Part shown: positions 57,391 through 64,000 of the stretch, one piece after another
How positions within the stretch are numbered: position 1 is the stretch's first letter
How the letters are laid out: each line of letters begins with the position of its first letter
NCBI GenBank assembly: GCA_019636345.1
Contig: JAHBXQ010000003.1
Coordinates: 1-64,000 of the forward strand
Origin: Pirellulales bacterium
Lineage (GTDB): Bacteria; Planctomycetota; Planctomycetia; Pirellulales; Lacipirellulaceae
Direction: 5' to 3'
DNA length: 64,000 nt
Made by a program: the position numbers and the translations under genes
The notes under the pieces: generated by a model
The model's input: the letters and a program-made list of their open reading frames with translations, nothing else
Told to the model about the DNA's origin: nothing
The model's database searches: none

Positions 57391-58845
57391 TCAGCGGTCG
57401 GCGTCGTCCTCGAATCGCCCGAACTCGATCTGACACCGCCCCTGCAATTGCTTGGCAAACGCGTGCAGCGCGGTCGCCGCGTCGAAGTCCGCTTGGACCT
57501 CAGGCAACGCTGTTGCAGCGGCCGCGATCTCGTTCTTCAGCACCAGAATCCGTCTCTTGGCATTGCCGACGGCGGCCAACGGTTTGACCCCCGGGCCGTT
57601 GATGTATGCGTACAGATTGTCCGCCTCGGCTTCCATCTGAGCCATCGCGTCGGACAGCTTCTCTCCCTCCCGCGCAATCTTCTGGCAAGTGCGCGACAGT
57701 TCGGGAATGAAGAACGGCGTCGCCGACCTCCCCAAGGTTCCCGTCGACGCGGCGACGTTGAACGAGGTTTGATCCTTCTCCCCTTTGACGTACCGGATTT
57801 CGATCGTCACTTCTTCCGGCCCGTCGAGCACGATCTTCACGTCGTGCTGCTCATCCAACCGGCCGTCTCGGGGATATATCTCGTAAGGAACGGGGCAACC
57901 GCGAAGAGCGAGAACCTGCAGCGCGGCGGTCGAGCCCGATTTCAGCGAGAAGCCGACGCGACGCTTAGTCACGTCCAGCGGGACGCGGTGGGCGACCTGC
58001 GGAGGACCGGGGCGCGGCGCCTCCTGCTGACCGTCGAAGTCGCGCGCGCGATCCAACGGGTCGGCCTTGAGCTGAGCTACGGAATTGGATGGCCCGACGT
58101 CGGCCCGGGGAACCCGCTGCGGAATGATCGGGGCGGGTTGGGTTCGCGACGGACGAGGGGCAGGGCGGGGCTCAGAGTCCTTGCGCCGCGGCGCCGGATT
58201 CAGTGTCGCCCGCTCGGGGGGATTCTGCGGCGACGGGGGCTCAGGCTGCGGGACCGGCCGCGCGACAGGCGGATCGTTCTCGAACGGCGGATTAGGCGCA
58301 AGCGCCGTCCCGACTCCGGGCCGTGTCGCAAGGGCGATGCCGAAGCACAGTGCAAGCAACACCAGCGAACAGGCGACGATCACTAGCGGTCCCTGAGTAC
58401 GTTTCGCACGCTGCGCTCGGGGTCGGCCGGCGACCGAAGCCGACGGCTCGCGTTGAATGATCGGGCTTTGAGGGAACGACGGCCTTGTCGCGGCGGTACG
58501 AGGAGACATGCCGGCATGAGCGCCGTCGACGCGCGTCGCAGAGTTCGCAAGCGGCTGCTCGCCTTGCAGCCGCCTGTCGTAAGCCGCCTTGCGTTGGACG
58601 TTCAGCAACGTCAGTCGCGCTTGGGCCAGTTCATTGAGCAGCGCCTGCGACTCGGCCCCGTTCCGTCCCGCGGCGAAGGACTTCACATGCGCCATCTGAC
58701 GATCGGCCGCGGCGGCGATCACTTCCGGATCGTCCTCGAACCGGGCGAGCCCCAGCAGCCGGTAGCAATCGGCAGGCTGCTCGCTGGGGGGAATCCCCAG
58801 CCATTTGTGGTAGGGGTCGAAGCGTTCGGAGGCCGTGGACCGCAT
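57391..58845 (-). CDS. Membrane-anchored J-domain-like protein without HPD
   Basis: 484 residues from ATG 58845. Residues 9-90 are the planctomycete J-like region: FDPYHKWLGIPPSEQPADCYRLLGL, FEDDPEVIAAAADRQMAHVKSF and AQARLTLLNVQRKAAYDRRL, helices arranged like a J domain but with no HPD tripeptide. One membrane helix at about 152-173 (GPLVIVACSLVLLALCFGIAL) follows, then a Pro-rich linker and a C-terminal beta-plus-helix domain. The gene is divergent from the membrane-anchored Hsp70 gene at 59121, so the two probably form a functional pair at the membrane. Confidence 0.85.
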   Translation of the reverse strand: MRSTASERFDPYHKWLGIPPSEQPADCYRLLGLARFEDDPEVIAAAADRQMAHVKSFAAGRNGAESQALLNELAQARLTLLNVQRKAAYDRRLQGEQPLANSATRVDGAHAGMSPRTAATRPSFPQSPIIQREPSASVAGRPRAQRAKRTQGPLVIVACSLVLLALCFGIALATRPGVGTALAPNPPFENDPPVARPVPQPEPPSPQNPPERATLNPAPRRKDSEPRPAPRPSRTQPAPIIPQRVPRADVGPSNSVAQLKADPLDRARDFDGQQEAPRPGPPQVAHRVPLDVTKRRVGFSLKSGSTAALQVLALRGCPVPYEIYPRDGRLDEQHDVKIVLDGPEEVTIEIRYVKGEKDQTSFNVAASTGTLGRSATPFFIPELSRTCQKIAREGEKLSDAMAQMEAEADNLYAYINGPGVKPLAAVGNAKRRILVLKNEIAAAATALPEVQADFDAATALHAFAKQLQGRCQIEFGRFEDDADR

Positions 58846-59120
58846 CACAGTCTCGCTGGGCGCAAGGCGACCGGCCGGGAGGGCCGGAAAGTGCTCGAGT
58901 TTATTTGCGGCCTCTTCGGGCCATAAGATACCATGACGACCGACGGACGGGCAATTGAACGTCGCCGGCATGCGAAACAAGTGGGGGAAAACTCCCTTGT
59001 TCGATCCGACCTCCGCTCGACGCCGGCCTCCCCGCGACGCTCGCTCGCACTGCGCGGCAGGGCGACACGACGAGGACGACTCGGCTTATTTTGGCGATTC
59101 CTTCCCGGGGCTTTCCGACC
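58846..59120. other. Shared divergent promoter region of the J-like and Hsp70-like genes
   Basis: 275 bp between the divergent start codons. I see no conserved box that I can name with confidence. Confidence 0.45.
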
Positions 59121-61112
59121 ATGTCCGCTGTCATCCCCGTCGGCATCGATCTCGGAACGACGAACTGCGCGGCCAGTTACGTCGATTCCGAAGGTCGCAC
59201 GAAGATGATCCCGACCAGCACGGGCGACGTGCTGACCCCGAGCGTCGTTTACTTCCATGACGACGCGCCCATCGCGGGCCAATCGGCGTGGGAGGCCGCG
59301 TTGACCGCCCCCGACCGCGTCATCGAGAACGCCAAACGCGATATGGGATCCGCCGCCTGCCGGCAATCCGTCGCCGGAGAGCACTATCCCCCGGAAGTCG
59401 TCCAAGGCTGCCTGCTGCGCCAGTTGCTGCGCGACGTGACGGCGATCGTCGGCGAGGAGTTCCAAGCGGTCGTCACCGTGCCGGCGTATTTCGACGAGGC
59501 CCGCCGCAAAGCCGCCCACGACGCGGCGATCATGAGCGGATTGCCCCTGCTGGACATCGTCAATGAACCGACGGCCGCCGCCTTGTCGTTCGGCGAGCGG
59601 CTCGGCTACCTGCGTTCCGACGGCGCCCCGCAGGCTAAGCTCAACATCCTGGCGTACGATCTCGGCGGGGGGACCTTCGACGTGACCGTCATCCGCCTGT
59701 CCCCGGGCGAGGTCCGCACGCTGGCCACCGACGGCGATTGCGAGCTGGGAGGAATCAACTGGGACGAACGATTGGTCGGGCTCGCCTTGGAGCGCGTGCC
59801 GATGTTGCAGCAGCGCGGAACAACGCTGACGCAAGTCGAGCAGATCGCCTTGCGACGCGCCGCCCGCGACGCGAAACACGCGCTGTCCGATCGGCCGGCG
59901 ACGCTGCTGGAATGCCGCGTCGGCGAGGCGGCTTTCGCCATGCCGGTCACGCGCGAGGAGTTCGAGGAACTGACCGCGGACTTGCTCGAACGGACGTTGT
60001 TCACCACCAAGCAAGCCCTGCAGGCGGCGGGACTGATTTGGGATGAGGTCGACCGGTTGCTGTTGGTCGGCGGCTCGTCGCGCATGCCGGCGGTGCGCCG
60101 CGCCCTGGAACAGGCTTCGGGACTGCAGGCCGAGGTCGCCGTTCATCCCGACGAGGCCGTCGCCCGCGGGGCCGCGATCTTCGCCCGCTACTTGCTCGGA
60201 CTCAGGGGCCGCGACGACGTCGCCCCCGCGCTGAGCGTCGTCGACGTCAACGCCCACGGACTGGGCATCGAAGGAGTGAATCTGCAAACCTTGCGAACCG
60301 AGAACGTCACGCTCATCCCGCGCAACACCCCCTTGCCTTGCGAGGTTGTGCGCAAGTTCGTCACCCGCAGCGACGGCCAACCAAATGTGCGGGTTCAATT
60401 GCTCGAGGGCGAGAGCACCGTCCCCTCGCAGTGCGCGCCGCTGGCGACGGCTCTGATCAAGAATCTGCCCCCTGGGCTGCCGCAAGGGACGCCGATCGAC
60501 GTGCATTATTCGCTGCAGTCCAACGGACGGTTGGCGGTGAGAGCCGCCGTGCAAGGCTTCGGATCGCCGGCTCGAATCGAACTGCAGCGAGTGCGCGGGC
60601 TGGCGGAACGGCGCGTGCAGCGCTGGAAACAAGTCGTCTGTCGCGACGGCGGGTTCCGGAACTTTCAGGAGGTCCTAGCGGTGATGGCCAACGACCCGCC
60701 CGCCGGCGGCAAGCCCGAAACGCTCGAATCCGAGACCCGCGTCGAGAATCGCCGCCAAGGAGGTCGCTTGTCAGGTCCGGCCGTAGCGTACGGCGCCCCT
60801 CAGGCCGCTGCAGAAACCTTGCAAGCTCAACTCAATCCGACAAGGTCGTCGGGCTCCGCCGCGGCGATCACGCTCTCCGATCCTGAAGAAGCGGGATCGG
60901 ACGCAGCAGACATCTATGCCCAGCCGGCGCCGACGAGCCGGCGCAGGCGAGGAAACTGGATCAACTCTGCCGTGAACCTGACCGGACACGTCCTCGCCGC
61001 GTTCGTCGGGTTGTTCGTCGGCTATTACCTGTTGTGCATCGTGCGACCCGAACTGAATTATTTCCGACTCAATCTCCCGGGGGTCGCCGCCCCCAGCGAA
61101 ATCCGGCGATGA
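59121..61112 (+). CDS. Hsp70 family protein with C-terminal membrane helix
   Basis: 663 residues from ATG 59121. ATPase domain: VGIDLGTTNCAASYVD (phosphate 1, residues 8-23), VNEPTAAALSFGER (connect 1), AYDLGGGTFDVTVIRL (phosphate 2, from about 179), LLLVGGSSRMPAVRRAL (adenosine). The substrate-binding part follows from about 370. Unlike DnaK, the end is a Ser/Arg-rich linker and a membrane helix (VLAAFVGLFVGYYLLCIV, about 623-643), so the chaperone is attached to the membrane by its C-terminus. Divergently paired with the J-like gene. Confidence 0.93.
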   Translation: MSAVIPVGIDLGTTNCAASYVDSEGRTKMIPTSTGDVLTPSVVYFHDDAPIAGQSAWEAALTAPDRVIENAKRDMGSAACRQSVAGEHYPPEVVQGCLLRQLLRDVTAIVGEEFQAVVTVPAYFDEARRKAAHDAAIMSGLPLLDIVNEPTAAALSFGERLGYLRSDGAPQAKLNILAYDLGGGTFDVTVIRLSPGEVRTLATDGDCELGGINWDERLVGLALERVPMLQQRGTTLTQVEQIALRRAARDAKHALSDRPATLLECRVGEAAFAMPVTREEFEELTADLLERTLFTTKQALQAAGLIWDEVDRLLLVGGSSRMPAVRRALEQASGLQAEVAVHPDEAVARGAAIFARYLLGLRGRDDVAPALSVVDVNAHGLGIEGVNLQTLRTENVTLIPRNTPLPCEVVRKFVTRSDGQPNVRVQLLEGESTVPSQCAPLATALIKNLPPGLPQGTPIDVHYSLQSNGRLAVRAAVQGFGSPARIELQRVRGLAERRVQRWKQVVCRDGGFRNFQEVLAVMANDPPAGGKPETLESETRVENRRQGGRLSGPAVAYGAPQAAAETLQAQLNPTRSSGSAAAITLSDPEEAGSDAADIYAQPAPTSRRRRGNWINSAVNLTGHVLAAFVGLFVGYYLLCIVRPELNYFRLNLPGVAAPSEIRR

Positions 61113-61137
61113 ATCCGCCGCCCGCGCGGTCGAAGCG

Positions 61138-61773
61138 CTACGCGCCGACCTTGTCGCCGAGGCGCTGCTTGCGAATGTAATCCCGCGCCCGTTGGACAGA
61201 GGCAGGCTTCTTGAGGCCAAGGCGAACCGCTTCCTCGAACGCCTTGTCGGGGCCGACCCCTTCGTCGAGCACGCGGTACGTCATCCACGCGGCGCCGACT
61301 CGGTTGGTCGTCGCGCTGTGGAGCACCAGCGGCCGGCGGGCTTCGTTGGCCAGCACCTCGCGGACCTTGGTGAAGACTTCGTCCGAAAGCTCGTCTTCCG
61401 GATCGAGCGCGAGCTCGACGTAGTTCATCCCCACGACCCGCACCTCGCGCCCTTCGTCCCAGTCGACGTCGTCCGGCATGCGAAGCTTGACGACCGTTTT
61501 GATCCCGCGCCGCGCCCAGCGGGCGAAATCTTCCTTGCGCGGCTGGCCGCACAAGTAGAGATCGCCAACCGCGAAGGACGGCGCGTCGAGCCCGAGGTCG
61601 ACCGGCTCGACCATCGCGGGGCCGGTCGACGCGGACTCCGGCTCCGTCTGGTTCGCCGTCCGTGCGGCGTCGCGACATCCGACGAACGCCGCAAAGTTCC
61701 CGGCGACGGCCAGCGCAATGAACACGAGCCGACGCCTATCGGGCCAGGACGACGGAAACGGCGACGGCTTCAT
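61138..61773 (-). CDS. Lipoprotein of the dual-specificity phosphatase fold, active-site Cys replaced
   Basis: 211 residues. Signal peptide with lipobox FVGC (Cys33). From about 65: FAVGDLYLCGQPRKEDFARWARRGIKTVVKLR is the opening of the DSP-PTPase/NAD kinase-like family (also called beta-lactamase hydrolase-like), and PLVLHSATTNRVGAAWMTYRV is the P-loop. The normal motif is HCxxxxNRxG; here it reads His152-Ser153, with the Arg158 retained. Loss of the nucleophilic Cys (codon AGC, so no simple sequencing ambiguity with TGC is visible) suggests a catalytically silent lipoprotein. Confidence 0.85.
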   Translation of the reverse strand: MKPSPFPSSWPDRRRLVFIALAVAGNFAAFVGCRDAARTANQTEPESASTGPAMVEPVDLGLDAPSFAVGDLYLCGQPRKEDFARWARRGIKTVVKLRMPDDVDWDEGREVRVVGMNYVELALDPEDELSDEVFTKVREVLANEARRPLVLHSATTNRVGAAWMTYRVLDEGVGPDKAFEEAVRLGLKKPASVQRARDYIRKQRLGDKVGA

Positions 61774-61822
61774 CTGTGATCTTCTCCTGCGACGGCGGCA
61801 TTCGCGACGACGTGTGACGGCG

Positions 61823-62521
61823 CTATGTCCAATCGTACCACGCCAGCGGAAACAGGAGCGGTCGCGGCGAGAATTCCAGGTGCAGCACGCGGCGACGGAC
61901 CGGCGCAGTCGTACGTTGAGAGCTATGGAGCAACAGCGGTCGCATCAGCGCCACGCCGCCGCGGGAGGCAAGGCAGTCCACGGATGCGATCGACTCGATC
62001 TGCATGCGAATCTGCTCCTCGTCGAGCACGCCGTCGCGGTGCGTGCCCGGCAGCACGCGCAAGGGTCCCGCGTCGTGATCGCAGGGATCGAGATGGATTC
62101 GCACGGCAACCATTTCGGCGAGAACTTCAACTGGCGGCTTCACGTGAGGCACGCCGGCTTTGACCGACCACGCGGAGAACCCGGGCGCTTCGTGACGCTC
62201 GGCCACGGCAATCATCAGGTCTTGATGCCAAGCGACCTGCCAATTCGCCGCGGGACGCTTGTCGAACCACAAGGCCTTGACGCAGCGGGCCGGTCGCCCC
62301 AAGGCCGTCGCGACGCACTCGCGCACAGGAAGCGACTGAGCGACGCGGCGAACCGCCTCGCAGCGACGCAGCAAGTCGCGGGCGCCCGCGGCGTACGGAT
62401 CGGCTTCTTTCTCGGTCAGAATCTGCAGAGCGTCGGCGAGCGCGTCGCACTGGTCGGCGTCGACCACCTGCGGCAGGCACGCGTAGCCGTCGCGTTGAAA
62501 TCGCTCAATCTCGTGCTCCAT
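61823..62521 (-). CDS. Phytanoyl-CoA dioxygenase (PhyH) family protein
   Basis: 232 residues from ATG 62521 (MEHEIERFQRDGYACL). Iron ligands His99 and Asp101 in VAWHQDLMIAV and His199 in LLLHSSQRT, followed by Arg203 for 2-oxoglutarate. The stretch VLPGTHRDGVLDEEQI precedes the last strand, as usual. Shorter than the first PhyH protein (284 residues) and not closely similar, so not a recent duplicate. Cytoplasmic; substrate unknown. Confidence 0.9.
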   Translation of the reverse strand: MEHEIERFQRDGYACLPQVVDADQCDALADALQILTEKEADPYAAGARDLLRRCEAVRRVAQSLPVRECVATALGRPARCVKALWFDKRPAANWQVAWHQDLMIAVAERHEAPGFSAWSVKAGVPHVKPPVEVLAEMVAVRIHLDPCDHDAGPLRVLPGTHRDGVLDEEQIRMQIESIASVDCLASRGGVALMRPLLLHSSQRTTAPVRRRVLHLEFSPRPLLFPLAWYDWT

Positions 62522-62635
62522 GCGCGACGCAATTCCGGGAGTTGAGTTTGCCTCTGGGCGGCGATCAATTCTAAACTGACGGCAGGCGACGACAACATGC
62601 CCTGTGCCAAGGCGGCCGCGAAAGGAACTCTGCTT

Positions 62636-62923
62636 ATGGAACGCGTCGGCGTCTCTTTCAAATCGTCGCTCACGGGCGACGAGGTTCGTGAGCGGTACGT
62701 GCAGCCGCTCCGCGCCGCGCTCGAGGCCGCCCAGGCCGGGTACTACAGCAATTATTTGCGCCAACCCGACGACGATCCCGACCGGCCGAGCGAACACCTG
62801 CTGATGTTCATGGTCCGCGACTTCCAGGTCGGGCTGCGACTCTTGCGGACGGAACTCGAGAAGCTCGAACGCCCGGGGGACGTGCAGTTGCACAATCTCA
62901 ATCCGAGCGATCCGATGTATTGA
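62636..62923 (+). CDS. Small protein of unknown function, 95 residues
   Basis: Start at ATG 62636 (MERVGVSFKSSLTGDEVRER), behind AAAGGAAC; an upstream ATG (62597) adds 13 uncertain residues. It is acidic, helical (RPLRAALEAAQAGYYSNYLRQ, then EHLLMFMVRDFQVGLRLLRTELEKL) and ends in LHNLNPSDPMY, a motif that looks conserved. No signal or membrane segment. Probably a planctomycete-specific cytoplasmic protein. Divergent from the PhyH gene. Confidence 0.72.
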   Translation: MERVGVSFKSSLTGDEVRERYVQPLRAALEAAQAGYYSNYLRQPDDDPDRPSEHLLMFMVRDFQVGLRLLRTELEKLERPGDVQLHNLNPSDPMY

Positions 62924-63009
62924 GGGGGGCGCCTCGGCGCGTCCGCTCACGCGATCGGCGATGTGTGCGACGCGGGGCGCGAGAATTTCGCCCTTAGACC
63001 GCTCGCCCC

Positions 63010-63438
63010 TCAGATGTACCACATCGCTCCCGCCGCGGCCGCGCCCCGTTCGGCAAGATCGGCGAGCGTGACGCTGGTGAGCACCTCGCGCCGAGCCCGC
63101 GCCAAGTCGGCACAGGTTTCGACCAAGGCCGCGGCGAAGGGCGATTCGCCAGCCGCGCATTCGCTCGGCGCATCGTTCGCCTCGAGCAGGTCGACCACGT
63201 CGGCCAACGTCACCTCCTGCGGCGGCTGGCTGAGACGGTAGCCCCCCCCGGGACCGCGGGTGCTGGCGATGATTCCGGACCGCTTGAGTTCATGGAGAAT
63301 TTGCACCAGAAACGTCGCGGGAATGCCATGCCTCTCGGCGATCCGCGCGGCGGAGGCCGGGCGCGCTGCGACGCCCGGTTGCTCCTGGGCGAGCTCCAGC
63401 AGGGCGAGGATCGCGTATTGGGTTTTGGCGGACAGCAT
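63010..63438 (-). CDS. Rrf2 family transcriptional regulator
   Basis: 142 residues, usual length. N-terminal winged helix: MLSAKTQYAILALLELA, SAARIAERHGIPATFLVQILHELKRSGIIASTRGPGGGYRLSQPP contain the Rrf2 helix-turn-helix and wing. In the effector part only Cys94 and Cys109 are found, not the three-Cys set of IscR, so an iron-sulfur cluster of that type is unlikely. The gene directly follows the cysH-like gene (about 36 bases), which suggests a CymR-like role in sulfur metabolism. Confidence 0.9.
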   Translation of the reverse strand: MLSAKTQYAILALLELAQEQPGVAARPASAARIAERHGIPATFLVQILHELKRSGIIASTRGPGGGYRLSQPPQEVTLADVVDLLEANDAPSECAAGESPFAAALVETCADLARARREVLTSVTLADLAERGAAAAGAMWYI

Positions 63439-63474
63439 CAGGCAACGGGGGCAAGGGGCCGGCGAGGGCGTGAA

Positions 63475-64000
63475 TTAAATGCCGCTCCCCTCGCTCTCCG
63501 CGGGGGTGTGCAATCCGCACTCGGTTTTGCCGCTGCCGCTCCAGCGACCCGCCCGTTCGTCGCCGTCCGGCTCGCCGGGAACGACCGCCCGCGTGCATGG
63601 CCAGCAGCCGATGCTGGGATAGCCGCGGTCATGGAGCGGGTTGTACGGCACGTCCTCCTCGAGGATCCGCTTCCACACGTCCTTCTTGGTCCAGTTGGCC
63701 AGCGGGCTGATCTTCACAAGCTGGAACTTCTTGTCCCACTTCACGATCGGCGTTTCGGCGCGGGTCTCGCTCTGGTCGCGGCGAATGCCGCTCATCCAGG
63801 CGTGCTTGCCGCGGGCCGCTTGCTGCAAGACCTTCACCTTGCGGTCGAAGCAGCACTGATCGGGGTTCGATTTGTAGAGCGGTCCGCCGTGGAGCGCCTC
63901 GTACTCGGGGACCGACAGCTCGGGCTGCAGCATGTCGACTTCGATGCCGTACTTGCGCGCGATGCGATCGCGCAGGTCGAGCGTTTCGAGGAACTGGTAC
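63475..64000 (-). CDS. cysH: Phosphoadenylyl-/adenylyl-sulfate reductase (partial, 5' end outside the window)
   Basis: The last 175 residues are seen; the N-terminus lies beyond base 64000. Family motifs: the CC pair in DQCCFDRKVKVL, AWMSGIRRDQSETRA, SPLANWTKKDVWKRI, GYPSIGCWPCTRAV and TECGLHTP (the active-site ECG-H). The CC..C-P-C pattern is that of the [4Fe-4S]-containing APS reductase-type of CysH, in which adenylyl sulfate rather than PAPS is preferred; the substrate is inferred from this. Upstream gene of an Rrf2 regulator on the same strand, 36 bases apart. Confidence 0.92.
   Translation of the reverse strand, partial: YQFLETLDLRDRIARKYGIEVDMLQPELSVPEYEALHGGPLYKSNPDQCCFDRKVKVLQQAARGKHAWMSGIRRDQSETRAETPIVKWDKKFQLVKISPLANWTKKDVWKRILEEDVPYNPLHDRGYPSIGCWPCTRAVVPGEPDGDERAGRWSGSGKTECGLHTPAESEGSGI

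Noticed and set aside
1-64000. tRNA, rRNA and known riboswitches
   Set aside because: I saw no cloverleaf, rRNA core sequence or recognisable riboswitch motif, though reading by eye cannot exclude one.

Overview
The window is GC-rich DNA from a member of the Planctomycetota, most likely of the order Pirellulales. This rests on protein families typical of that group: a J-domain-like protein with the N-terminal stretch FDPYHKWLGIPPSEQPADCY, a small secreted protein with the motif NPYRSFNISGVNY, PEP-CTERM proteins ending in VPEP plus a hydrophobic helix, Cys-rich secreted repeat proteins, PQQ-type beta-propeller proteins and phytanoyl-CoA dioxygenase-like proteins. I see no rRNA, tRNA or CRISPR array.

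Layout. 1-10.6 kb is ordinary chromosome: a partial large exported beta-strand-repeat protein, a PhyH-like dioxygenase, a membrane P-loop ATPase, a lipoprotein, a Cys-rich secreted protein, an HTTM membrane protein with its partner, and small conserved proteins. 11.1-24.8 kb is a different kind of DNA: about twenty short genes, all on the plus strand, mostly separated by imperfect inverted repeats whose ends are GCCTAAC/GTTAGGC, GCCTGAC/GTCAGGC or GCCGAAC/GTTCGGC. I read this as an integron cassette array. No integrase gene is visible in the window, so within these limits it is a CALIN (cluster of attC sites lacking an integrase). Cargo includes a GIY-YIG nuclease, an Imm5-like protein, a SEFIR/TIR-type protein, methyltransferases, an acetyltransferase, a VOC protein, a GDSL hydrolase, an alpha/beta hydrolase and several unknown membrane proteins. 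Four long attC sites carry a conserved promoter-like TTGGCR-N18-TATAYT, which could explain how the array is expressed without an integron Pc promoter. 24.8-27 kb is a disturbed border with three copies of a 126-bp inverted-repeat element, fragments of the hydrolase gene and a low-GC SUKH-like gene.

27-64 kb returns to ordinary chromosome. In order: two PQQ-propeller proteins; a second, very large Cys-rich protein with its terminator; an orphan FliM/FliN-like protein; quinolinate synthase (nadA); a REP-type transposase between two REP copies; a coiled-coil membrane protein and its partner; a FmdB-type zinc ribbon; nfeD and floA; a rhodanese; a sigma-70 factor with three extra N-terminal helix-turn-helix segments; secreted proteins; two PEP-CTERM vanadium-haloperoxidase-like proteins around an FHA and a BFD-like gene; an M20-type peptidase; a 947-residue exported protein; a divergent pair of a membrane-anchored J-like protein and a membrane-anchored Hsp70; a lipoprotein pseudo-phosphatase; a second PhyH-like protein; and an Rrf2 regulator next to a partial cysH.
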